Positions 5,598-12,518 of a stretch of 24,352 nt of DNA are shown in pieces; position 1 is the stretch's first letter, and the number at the start of each line of letters is the position of its first letter. The stretch lies in the NCBI GenBank assembly GCA_910587145.1, contig CAJUMH010000001.1, forward strand, positions 112,182-136,533. Direction: 5' to 3'. Position numbers and translations under genes: made by a program. The DNA comes from an uncultured Ruthenibacterium sp. (GTDB lineage Bacteria > Bacillota > Clostridia > Oscillospirales > Ruminococcaceae). The notes below the pieces were generated by a model. It saw only the letters and a list, made by a program, of their open reading frames with translations, was not told where the DNA came from and made no database searches.

Positions 5598-7709
5598 TTA
5601 CGGTTCGGCCTTCCCGCCCGCATGCTCTGCACAGGCAGCGCATTCATCGCTTTCGATGGGCGAAATTTCAGACAGCGCCGACTGCATTTTTGAATCGTAA
5701 AAACAAAAGCGTCCGCGTCCGCCTCGCTTAACGGTGTACAGCGCCTGATCCGCCGCATGGAACAGGGCGTCAAAATCGCGCCCCACGCTCTCTGTCAGGG
5801 CGACGCCCATGCTGATGGAAATGGTAAAATCGCGAAAACGTCCCGTGAGGGTATTGAACAGACGTTTTACCGCAAGATCGATATTCTCGCGGTATTCCAG
5901 CGAAACAAGAAACTCGTCGCCACCCGCACGCGCCGCAATATCCTCTCCGCGCACGCTGGCGCGCAACTTATCGGCAATGTGCAGCAATACGTCGTTGCCG
6001 AACAGGTGCCCATAGGTATCGTTGGCAGATTTAAAATGATCCAGATCAAAAATGATCAGCGCAAAGCTGCTTGCCTGCCGCTCTGCCATACGCTGCTCCA
6101 TCAGGCGGCGCGCAAACGCAAGATTGTACAGGTTGCACAGCGCGTCGTGGCTGGCCATCTGCTCCAGGCTCGACATGCGCAGGCGCATCTCGTGGATATC
6201 GGTGGCCTTGCCGATGGTGCCCATATAGCGGGGCGGCTCGTCGTCGGTCCAAGTGGCCCGCGCGATAAAGCGCGTCCAGCGCGCCTCGCCGCCAATATTC
6301 AGCCGGCAGTCGAATTGCACCACGGGGTGCTCCGGCGTGGTGGCGTGCAGCTGGGCGGCAAGCTGCTCCAGATCGGTATCGCGCAGAATGGCCCGCACCG
6401 TCGGGTCGGTGCGCGGGTTCATCAGCACCTCGTCCAGCCCCAGCCGCTTTGCGCCCCAGGTAGAAATGGTGACGAGCGGCGGATCGATCGTATATTCAAA
6501 CTGGATCTCCTGCGACATCGCCGCGAAGAAGCTGTATTTCATGCGCTCGTGCTCCAAAAGGCGCAGGGTCCGGTCGGACGCCGTCACATAGTCCTGCCGG
6601 CCCACCGCCTTTGCAATGCGCTGCGATTCCTGCGGCGCAACGTAATCCTCCAGCGCCTTTTCCAGCTCCCGGCTCAGGCCGGCGGCGTTTTCCCGCAGGC
6701 AATCCAGCAGCAGCGGATTAAAGGCGCCGCATTCCCCTGCCAGGATCATTTCTACCGCGCGCTCGTGCGAATACGGGGGCTTGTACACGCGCTCGCTCGT
6801 CAGCGCGTCGTACACATCGGCCAGCGCCACCACCTGCGCCGCGATGGGGATCTCGTCGCCGGAAAGCCCGTCCGGGTATCCGCGGCCGTCCCAGCGCTCA
6901 TGGTGCCAGCGGCAGATGGCGTGCGCCATCTGCATCAGCGGCTCGTCCCGGTGCATGGGCAGGGATTCCATCATCCGCGCGCCCTCCGTCGCGTGCGTTT
7001 TCATCACCTCAAATTCCTCGGCCGTCAGGCGGCCGTGCTTGTTAAGGATCCCCTCGGGAATGGAGATCTTGCCGATATCGTGCAGCGCGGCCGCGGTGGC
7101 GATCATCTGGATCTCCTCGGGCCGGATCTCGTAGCGGTCGGTTTTTGCGAGCAGCTTGCGCAAAAGCAGATCCGTCAGCACGCGGATGTGCAGCACGTGC
7201 GTGCCGCTCTCGCCGTTGCGGAACTCCACAATATGGCTCAGCACATCCACCATCAGCGTATTCTGCCGCTCGTTCTCGTGGATCTGCTGCACCAGCTGCT
7301 CGGTAAGCTCCTTTTGCTTGCTGCACAGAAAGATCGTATTGACTACGCGCCGCTGCACCACCATTTCGTCGAACGGCCGGCCGATAAAATCCGTGCAGCC
7401 AAGCTTATACGCGCGCTCAATGTTCGCGCTGTCGCTTTCGGACGAGATCATAATCACCGGCACGTCGTCGATCCAGCGCTGGGCGTTCATCTCCTCCAGC
7501 ACGCCGAAGCCGTCCATCTGCGGCATCACGATATCCAAAAGCACCAGCGAAAGCTCGCCCTCGTGCTTTTGCAGCATCGCAATGGCCTGGACGCCGTTTT
7601 GCGCCTCGATGATCTCGTAATCTTTCGCCAGCATCACGGAAAGGATCGCGCGGTTCATCTCCGCGTCGTCCACAATCAGGATCTTCTGGCGGCTTTTACG
7701 CTGTTCCAT
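5598..7709 (-). CDS. Response regulator with HD-GYP, PAS-like and GGDEF domains (c-di-GMP turnover)
   Basis: A 703-residue cytoplasmic regulator. The receiver domain (about 8-125) has the acidic pair D14-D15 and phosphoacceptor D59 (LLDIVMPQMDG); the usual KP lysine is replaced by Arg (GRPF, R111). The HD-GYP phosphodiesterase domain (about 150-340) has H210-D211 in HDIGK and HHERWDGRGYPDGL (269-282), all key residues intact. A PAS-like region (about 400-505, ending in GTIGKATDIHEM) leads into a GGDEF diguanylate cyclase domain with FDLDHFK at 554-560 and GGDEF at 596-600. An inhibitory-site RGED (587-590) lies exactly five residues before GGDEF, the canonical product-inhibition spacing. The tail is short with CAAC (690-693). 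GGGGAG seven nt before the ATG at 7709 fixes the start. It is upstream of the hybrid kinase and probably cotranscribed. Whether both enzymatic activities operate cannot be told from sequence. Confidence 0.93.
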   Translation of the reverse strand: MEQRKSRQKILIVDDAEMNRAILSVMLAKDYEIIEAQNGVQAIAMLQKHEGELSLVLLDIVMPQMDGFGVLEEMNAQRWIDDVPVIMISSESDSANIERAYKLGCTDFIGRPFDEMVVQRRVVNTIFLCSKQKELTEQLVQQIHENERQNTLMVDVLSHIVEFRNGESGTHVLHIRVLTDLLLRKLLAKTDRYEIRPEEIQMIATAAALHDIGKISIPEGILNKHGRLTAEEFEVMKTHATEGARMMESLPMHRDEPLMQMAHAICRWHHERWDGRGYPDGLSGDEIPIAAQVVALADVYDALTSERVYKPPYSHERAVEMILAGECGAFNPLLLDCLRENAAGLSRELEKALEDYVAPQESQRIAKAVGRQDYVTASDRTLRLLEHERMKYSFFAAMSQEIQFEYTIDPPLVTISTWGAKRLGLDEVLMNPRTDPTVRAILRDTDLEQLAAQLHATTPEHPVVQFDCRLNIGGEARWTRFIARATWTDDEPPRYMGTIGKATDIHEMRLRMSSLEQMASHDALCNLYNLAFARRLMEQRMAERQASSFALIIFDLDHFKSANDTYGHLFGNDVLLHIADKLRASVRGEDIAARAGGDEFLVSLEYRENIDLAVKRLFNTLTGRFRDFTISISMGVALTESVGRDFDALFHAADQALYTVKRGGRGRFCFYDSKMQSALSEISPIESDECAACAEHAGGKAEP

Positions 7710-7752
7710 ATCCGTTCTCCCCATTTTCCTTATGGAAGCACTGTTTTTCTGC

Positions 7753-7772
7753 AAAATGCCCGAAAATGCCCG
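7753..7772. repeat. 10-bp perfect tandem repeat in the signalling-gene leader
   Basis: AAAATGCCCG occurs twice in tandem (7753-7762 and 7763-7772). It lies between the leader hairpin and the start codon of the REC-HD-GYP-GGDEF gene. Function unknown. Confidence 0.5.
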
Positions 7773-7773
7773 C

Positions 7774-7809
7774 AAAAAGCGCCGGCGGCGCCGCGGGCGC
7801 TTCCGGCGC
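7774..7809 (-). terminator. Terminator-like hairpin inside the 5' leader of the c-di-GMP gene
   Basis: Read leftward, GCGCCGG (7803-7809) pairs with CCGGCGC (7779-7785). An inner GCGCC/GGCGC stem (7796-7800 with 7788-7792) has a 3-nt loop, joined by a 2x2 internal loop. Five U follow (7774-7778). It begins about 16 nt after the predicted transcript start and about 65 nt before the ATG, so it could attenuate transcription of the signalling genes. No other minus-strand gene upstream needs a terminator here. Confidence 0.5.
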
Positions 7810-7830
7810 GGGCCGGGTACATGCAAAATA

Positions 7831-7859
7831 ATTATACAATAAGGTGTGGGTTTTGTCTA
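7831..7859 (-). promoter_or_regulatory. Sigma-A promoter of the signalling genes
   Basis: On the minus strand TAGACA (7854-7859) is separated by 17 nt from the consensus TATAAT (7831-7836). The transcript start is predicted near 7824, giving a 115-nt leader and placing the possible upstream TTG start at 7826 outside the message. Confidence 0.82.
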
Positions 7860-7891
7860 CGGTTTGAAAAAATTGTTTTTCGGGCCGCAGA

Positions 7892-7920
7892 TTGCGGTTC
7901 GGCGGGAATTGTGGTACAAT
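7892..7920 (+). promoter_or_regulatory. Extended -10 promoter of ilvD
   Basis: TTGCGG (7892-7897), 17-nt spacer, TACAAT (7915-7920), preceded by TGG, which makes an extended -10. The surrounding block CGGGAATTGTGGTACAATGG is closely matched at the cdaA promoter. The start is predicted near 7927, with a leader of about 60 nt. AAGGAG and CTCCTT in that leader can form a small hairpin; there is no T-box or leader peptide. Confidence 0.75.
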
Positions 7921-7987
7921 GGAGCTGTTCAAAGGAGAGCGCCGCCCGGCCCCTCCTTAGGCGATCAATCGGGAAGAGGGGTTTTCT

Positions 7988-9658
7988 ATGATGCAGCGTA
8001 TCAGCGAATCTGTTATAAAGGGCGCCGAGCGCGCGCCGAACCGCAGCCTGTTTTATGCCCTTGGGTATACCGACGAGGAATTGGAGCGCCCGCTCATCGG
8101 CGTTGTAAGCGCCCACAGCGAGATCGTGCCCGGCCACGCCCATCTGGATAAGCTGGCCGAGGCCGTAAAGGCCGGCGTGCTTCTTGCGGGCGGCACACCC
8201 GTGCTGGTGCCGGCCATCGGCGTGTGCGACGGCATCGCGATGGGGCACATCGGCATGAAGTACTCGCTGCCCAGCCGCGAGCTCATCTGCGACAGCGTGG
8301 AGACGATGGCCCGTGCGCACGCGTTCGACGGGCTTGTGCTCGTGCCCAACTGCGACAAGATCGTGCCCGGCATGCTGATGGCCGCCGCGCGGCTGAATAT
8401 TCCGTCCATCGTGGTGAGCGGCGGGCCCATGCTTTCGGGCCGGCAGGGCGAGCGCCACGTATCGCTTTCGCAGATGTTCGAGGCTGTGGGCAGCTACAAG
8501 GCGGGCCTGATCGGCGAGGATGTTCTGGACGATTACACCAAAAACACCTGCCCCGGCTGCGGCAGCTGCTCGGGCATGTACACCGCCAACAGCATGAACT
8601 GCCTGTGCGAGGCCATCGGCATGGCGCTGCCCGGCAACGGCACCATTCCCGCCGTATACGCCGCGCGCATACAGCTGGCCAAGCACGCGGGCATGCGCAT
8701 TCTGGATCTGGTGGAAAGGAACGTGCGCCCGCGCGATATTTTAACGCCCGCCGCGTTTAAAAACGCGCTGGCCACAGATATGGCGCTGGGCTGCAGCACC
8801 AACAGCGTGCTGCACCTGCTGGCCATTGCGAACGAGGCCGGCGTGCCCATGAGCCTTTCCACCTTCAACGAAATGAGCGCGAGGGTGCCGAACTTCTGCC
8901 ATCTTGCGCCCGCCGGGCCCACGCATATGGAAGACCTTTACGCCGCGGGCGGCGTGCCCGCCGTAATGGCGCAGCTGGCCGAGCTGGGCCTGCTGGAGCT
9001 TGCGCTGCCCACCGTTACCGGCAAAACCGTGGGCGAAAACCTCTCCGGGGCAAAAAACAAAAACCCCGAGGCCATCCGCCCCACGCACAACCCCTACAGC
9101 TCCACGGGCGGCATCGCCGTCCTCTGGGGCAACATTGCAAAGGACGGCTGCGTGGTAAAGCGCAGCGCCGTCGCGCCCGAAATGCTGGTGCACAGCGGCC
9201 CGGCGCGCGTGTTCGACGGCGAGGAAAGCGCCATCGACGCCATCTACAACGGCCGCATCCGGCCGGGCGATGTCGTCGTTATCCGCTACGAGGGCCCCAT
9301 GGGCGGCCCGGGCATGCGCGAGATGCTCAACCCCACCAGCGCGCTGGCCGGCATGCAGCTGGATAAATCGGTGGCGCTTCTCACCGACGGGCGCTTTTCG
9401 GGCGCCTCGCGCGGCGCGTCCATCGGCCATGTGGCGCCGGAGGCCGCCGCGGGCGGCGCGATCGCCCTTATTGAGGAGGGCGACATCATCGAGATCGACA
9501 TTCCCGCCGGCAAGCTGAACGCGCGCGTGAGCGACAAAACGCTGGCCGCGCGCCGCGCTGCATGGAAGGCCCCCGCCTCCAAGGCGCCCGCGGGCTGGCT
9601 CTCGCGCTACGCAAAGCTTGTCTGCGGCGCGAACGAGGGCGCGGTGATGAAGCAGTAA
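7988..9658 (+). CDS. ilvD: Dihydroxy-acid dehydratase
   Basis: A 556-residue Fe-S dehydratase that removes water from 2,3-dihydroxy-isovalerate and 2,3-dihydroxy-3-methylvalerate, the penultimate step to valine and isoleucine and a source of precursors for leucine and pantothenate. Signature segments are intact: GVCDGIAMGHIGMKYSLPSRE (78-98), NCDKIVPGMLMAA (121-133) and TCPGCGSCSGMYTANSMNC (187-205). The region around residues 41-50 reads SAHSEIVPGH, lacking the extra Cys of [2Fe-2S] plant-type enzymes, so it resembles the oxygen-labile [4Fe-4S] type of E. coli. This sequence is a true IlvD by motif and length rather than a sugar-acid dehydratase of the wider IlvD/Edd family, though the following sugar-type symporter leaves a small doubt. 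AAGAGGGG is 6 nt before the ATG at 7988; an adjacent ATG at 7991 is equally possible. No other ilv gene is nearby. Confidence 0.96.
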   Translation: MMQRISESVIKGAERAPNRSLFYALGYTDEELERPLIGVVSAHSEIVPGHAHLDKLAEAVKAGVLLAGGTPVLVPAIGVCDGIAMGHIGMKYSLPSRELICDSVETMARAHAFDGLVLVPNCDKIVPGMLMAAARLNIPSIVVSGGPMLSGRQGERHVSLSQMFEAVGSYKAGLIGEDVLDDYTKNTCPGCGSCSGMYTANSMNCLCEAIGMALPGNGTIPAVYAARIQLAKHAGMRILDLVERNVRPRDILTPAAFKNALATDMALGCSTNSVLHLLAIANEAGVPMSLSTFNEMSARVPNFCHLAPAGPTHMEDLYAAGGVPAVMAQLAELGLLELALPTVTGKTVGENLSGAKNKNPEAIRPTHNPYSSTGGIAVLWGNIAKDGCVVKRSAVAPEMLVHSGPARVFDGEESAIDAIYNGRIRPGDVVVIRYEGPMGGPGMREMLNPTSALAGMQLDKSVALLTDGRFSGASRGASIGHVAPEAAAGGAIALIEEGDIIEIDIPAGKLNARVSDKTLAARRAAWKAPASKAPAGWLSRYAKLVCGANEGAVMKQ

Positions 9659-9678
9659 ATAAAAAGGAGGGCTTTGCC

Positions 9679-11181
9679 ATGCCCATGCGCGAAACACAGG
9701 GAAAGGGCCTCTCCCGCCGCAACCTGTGGGCGTATCCGGCCGGAACCGTCGGCCGCGATATGGCCTTCTGCATGTTCAACAATTACCTGCTCACCTATGT
9801 GCTGTTTACCAAAACACTCACGGCCGCGCAGTTTGCGGCCATCAGCGCCGTCATGGTGGCGGCGCGCGTTTTCGATGCGTTCAACGACCCCGTCATGGGC
9901 AATATCGTCGAGGCCACACGCACGCGCTGGGGCAAATTCAAGCCGTGGATCGCCATCGGCTGCGCGCTGAGCTGCGTTGTGTTCATCACGTCGTTTTCCA
10001 CCACGCTGCAGGGCTGGCGCTATGTGGCGGTGTTCGGTGTGCTGTACTTTGCCTACAGCATCACCTATACCATGAACGATATCGCCTATTGGGGCATGGC
10101 GCCCTCGCTGGCGCGCCGCGCAGACGACCGCAACCGCCTTACCTCCCGCACCGTGCTCTTCGCGGGCGTGGGCCAGTTTCTGGGCGGCGTTGTCGTGCCC
10201 ACGTTCACGGCGGGCAGCCTTGTTATCGGCGGCAACGCCGTTACGGCCTACCGCGTTGTGGTGTGGCTGGTGTGCGGCCTGTTTGCCGCCACGCAGGCCA
10301 TCACGCTGTTTGCGGTGCGCGAGCCCGTACGCGGCGCCGAGCCGCCCGCCGAAAGGGTGAGCCTCAAAAAGACGGTCTCCGTCATTGCCCGCAACGATCA
10401 GCTGGTGTGGTGCGCGGTAATTTTTCTGATCTTTTCCGTGGCGCAGACGCTGATGAACGCGGGCCTTTCGGTGACGTATCTGTACTTTGAATTCGGCTAC
10501 AACGGGCTGCTGCTCTCGGTGTTCAGCATTCTGGGCAATCTTGCCGCCGCGGTGCTGATGATCGTTTTTGCCGGGCTTTCGGGCCGCTTTTCGCGCGCGC
10601 AGCTGGTGCGCGCGGGCGCGCTTGCCTCCGCGGCGGGCTATGGGTGCATCCTCGTGTGCGGGCTTGTCATCCCGCGGGAGCTGTGGCTGTTCAAATTCGC
10701 GATGCTCACCGTGAGCAATCTGTTCGCAATGCTGGGGCAGACGCTGGTGTATCTGATTTTGATCATCTGCATCGCCAACACCATCGAATACAACGAATGG
10801 AAAACGGGCCGCCGCGAGGAAGGCATCGTGTTTTCCGTGCGCCCGTTCATCACCAAATTCGCCGGCGCGCTGGTGCAGCTGATGGTGCTGACCATCTATC
10901 TGGCCGTGGGCGTGCGCAGTGTGACAAACCGCATCTCCGAGCTGGAAAACGCCGCCTCACAGGGTGCGGTCTCCGCGGCGGAAAAGGCGGCGCAGATCGA
11001 GGGCGTGCTGCAGAGCGTGCCCGCCGGCCAGAGCGCGGCGCTGCTGGTGTGCATGACGCTGATCCCGGCGGCGCTGCTTTTGATCTCTTACGGCATCTAC
11101 CGCAAAAAATACACCATCACCGAAGAGGCCTACGAGCGGATGACGCGCGAGATCGCCGCGCGCCGCGCGGCCGGGGCGTAG
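9679..11181 (+). CDS. GPH-family (MelB-like) cation symporter
   Basis: A 500-residue polytopic membrane transporter of the glycoside-pentoside-hexuronide family within the MFS fold, which takes up sugars or sugar acids with Na+ or H+. Family marks: RVFDAFNDPVMG with D66 and D70 in helix 2 (cation-site acidic residues in MelB), RWGKFKPW (83-90) in the helix 2-3 loop, the TMNDIAYWGMAP segment, and EYNEWKTGRREEGI in the helix 10-11 loop. About twelve hydrophobic segments are visible. A hydrophilic loop of about 40 residues (SELENAASQGAVSAAEKAAQ) separates the last two helices, as in several clostridial homologues. The ATG at 9679 is 8 nt after a perfect AAAGGAGG. It follows ilvD by 20 nt and is likely cotranscribed. 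The substrate cannot be named; the ilvD linkage may hint at a carboxylated or polyol substrate, but that is speculation. Confidence 0.9.
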   Translation: MPMRETQGKGLSRRNLWAYPAGTVGRDMAFCMFNNYLLTYVLFTKTLTAAQFAAISAVMVAARVFDAFNDPVMGNIVEATRTRWGKFKPWIAIGCALSCVVFITSFSTTLQGWRYVAVFGVLYFAYSITYTMNDIAYWGMAPSLARRADDRNRLTSRTVLFAGVGQFLGGVVVPTFTAGSLVIGGNAVTAYRVVVWLVCGLFAATQAITLFAVREPVRGAEPPAERVSLKKTVSVIARNDQLVWCAVIFLIFSVAQTLMNAGLSVTYLYFEFGYNGLLLSVFSILGNLAAAVLMIVFAGLSGRFSRAQLVRAGALASAAGYGCILVCGLVIPRELWLFKFAMLTVSNLFAMLGQTLVYLILIICIANTIEYNEWKTGRREEGIVFSVRPFITKFAGALVQLMVLTIYLAVGVRSVTNRISELENAASQGAVSAAEKAAQIEGVLQSVPAGQSAALLVCMTLIPAALLLISYGIYRKKYTITEEAYERMTREIAARRAAGA

Positions 11182-11220
11182 CGGGTGCCTGCCCGGCGGA
11201 GGGCGCGGCCGAGGCTTTTT

Positions 11221-11240
11221 GCCGCGCGCATTGGCGCGGC
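11221..11240. other. GC-rich hairpin between symporter and hydrolase
   Basis: GCCGCGC (11221-11227) and GCGCGGC (11234-11240) form a 7-bp stem with a 6-nt loop, in a stretch (11182-11345) with repeated GCCGCGC. No U-run follows on either strand, so intrinsic termination is unlikely. The rest of the gap shows no clear promoter; CATACATATATG before the ribosome site is a weak -10 candidate at most. Confidence 0.4.
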
Positions 11241-11345
11241 GAGGGCGTTTGCCGCGCATCCTGACACGGTGAACATTCCGGCGGCATGGGCCCGCGCCGC
11301 GCACGCCGGCGCAAAAATCCATACATATATGAGAGGAGCGTTCCC

Positions 11346-12326
11346 ATGAAACGAAAAGGCTGGCAAACCGCTCTGTCGCTGGGCGTAATCGCCGCGGCGG
11401 CGGATCTTGCGGCGGGCGAGGTGTTCTACCGCTTTGCCCTTACGCAGAAGATGGATAAAAGCGTCGCGTTCAACGCGCCGCACAACCGCCCCATCCTGCA
11501 GCCGGGCGCCGCGGCGCAGGACGACAAGGCATGGCTGCGCGCGCTGCCGCACACCGATTGGATGATGGTCTCCGAGGACGGGCTGCGCCTGCACGCAATG
11601 TGCGTCGAGCAGCGCCCGGGCGCCCCGTGGGCGGTGCTGTGCCACGGCTACACCTGCCGGTGCACGGATATGGCGGAATTTGCACGCGGCTTTTACGCGG
11701 CGGGCTTTAATCTGCTGCTGCCGGACGCGCGCGGCCACGGCCAGAGCGAAGGCGGCTACATCGGCATGGGCTGGCCCGAGCGGCGCGATCTCTGCGGCTG
11801 GATCGGCCGCATCAACGAAAACTGCGGCGCGCCCGGCCCCGATATCGTTTTGATGGGCGTATCCATGGGCGGCGCCACCGTGATGATGACGGCCGGCGAA
11901 GCCCTTCCCGAAAACGTGCGCGCCATTGTGGAGGACTGCGGCTACACCTCGGCGTGGGATGAATTTCGCTACCAGATGAAGCGCACGTTCGGCGTGCCGC
12001 CGTTCCCCGTGCTGTACACCACCGACGCGCTGCTGCGCCGGCGGGCCGGCTTTTCCATGCGGCAGGCCAGCTCCGTGGAGCAGCTGAAAAAATGCCGCAC
12101 GCCGATACTGTTCATCCACGGCGGGAAGGATACGTTCGTGCCGTTTGAAATGCTGCAGACGCTTTATGCCGCCGCGCCCTGCCCCAAAGAACAGTACATC
12201 GTGCCAGAGGCCGGCCACAGCGAGGCGCGCGCCGCCGCGCCCGCGCGCTACTGGCAGCAGGTGTTCGGCTTTTTGGGCCGCTGGATGACGCTGCCCGCCG
12301 CGCCGGAGAACCCCGAGGCGCTTTGA
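11346..12326 (+). CDS. Membrane-anchored alpha/beta hydrolase (serine aminopeptidase-like)
   Basis: A 326-residue alpha/beta hydrolase. The nucleophile elbow GVSMGG carries S173. The acid is probably D262 in HGGKDTFVP, and the base H291 in EAGHSEA. The oxyanion segment CHGYTC lies at 99-104, and LLPDARGHGQSEG follows at 124-136. This ordering fits YqkD/BAAT-like serine hydrolases of Gram-positive bacteria; the natural ester or amide substrate is unknown. An N-terminal hydrophobic stretch (about 8-31) after MKRKGW suggests an uncleaved membrane anchor with the catalytic domain outside. GAGAGGAG ends about 7 nt before the ATG at 11346. It is preceded by a 164-bp gap and followed by a 192-bp gap, so it may be transcribed alone. 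Confidence 0.87.
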   Translation: MKRKGWQTALSLGVIAAAADLAAGEVFYRFALTQKMDKSVAFNAPHNRPILQPGAAAQDDKAWLRALPHTDWMMVSEDGLRLHAMCVEQRPGAPWAVLCHGYTCRCTDMAEFARGFYAAGFNLLLPDARGHGQSEGGYIGMGWPERRDLCGWIGRINENCGAPGPDIVLMGVSMGGATVMMTAGEALPENVRAIVEDCGYTSAWDEFRYQMKRTFGVPPFPVLYTTDALLRRRAGFSMRQASSVEQLKKCRTPILFIHGGKDTFVPFEMLQTLYAAAPCPKEQYIVPEAGHSEARAAAPARYWQQVFGFLGRWMTLPAAPENPEAL

Positions 12327-12361
12327 GGGCACTTTGAGGGCAAAGGGCGCGCACGGCACAC

Positions 12362-12385
12362 AAAAAATTCCCGCCGCGCGGGAAT
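12362..12385 (-). terminator. Hairpin with U-run on the minus strand only
   Basis: ATTCCCGC (12367-12374) and GCGGGAAT (12378-12385) form a perfect 8-bp stem with a 3-nt loop. The six A before it become a U-run on the minus strand, so it would stop leftward transcription. No minus-strand gene ends here. In the rightward direction the hairpin is not followed by T, so it is a poor terminator for the hydrolase gene. Confidence 0.45.
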
Positions 12386-12518
12386 GGATCGTAAGATTTT
12401 TAGGGCAACAGGGCGATTTTATTTTGAAAACAAAACGGCGCACGACGGCGCACGGCGCGGCTTTGCTGTGCGGGGTCTTCCGGCGTTTTGGTTTTCTTCG
12501 CCCGTAAGAAAGGATTCG

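Noticed and set aside
7710..7826. N-terminal extension (TTG at 7826) of the REC-HD-GYP-GGDEF protein
   Set aside because: It would start before the predicted transcript start and reads through the GC-rich hairpin as an Arg-rich low-complexity stretch. The ATG at 7709 has a ribosome site.
7709..7826. A GEMM c-di-GMP riboswitch in the leader
   Set aside because: The conserved GEMM-I core blocks could not be found by eye; only a plain GC-rich hairpin with U5 is present.
5757..7991. A 744-codon open frame on the plus strand opposite the c-di-GMP regulator
   Set aside because: It is a GC-bias shadow of a gene with full domain content. The protein is His/Arg-rich without any recognisable domain.
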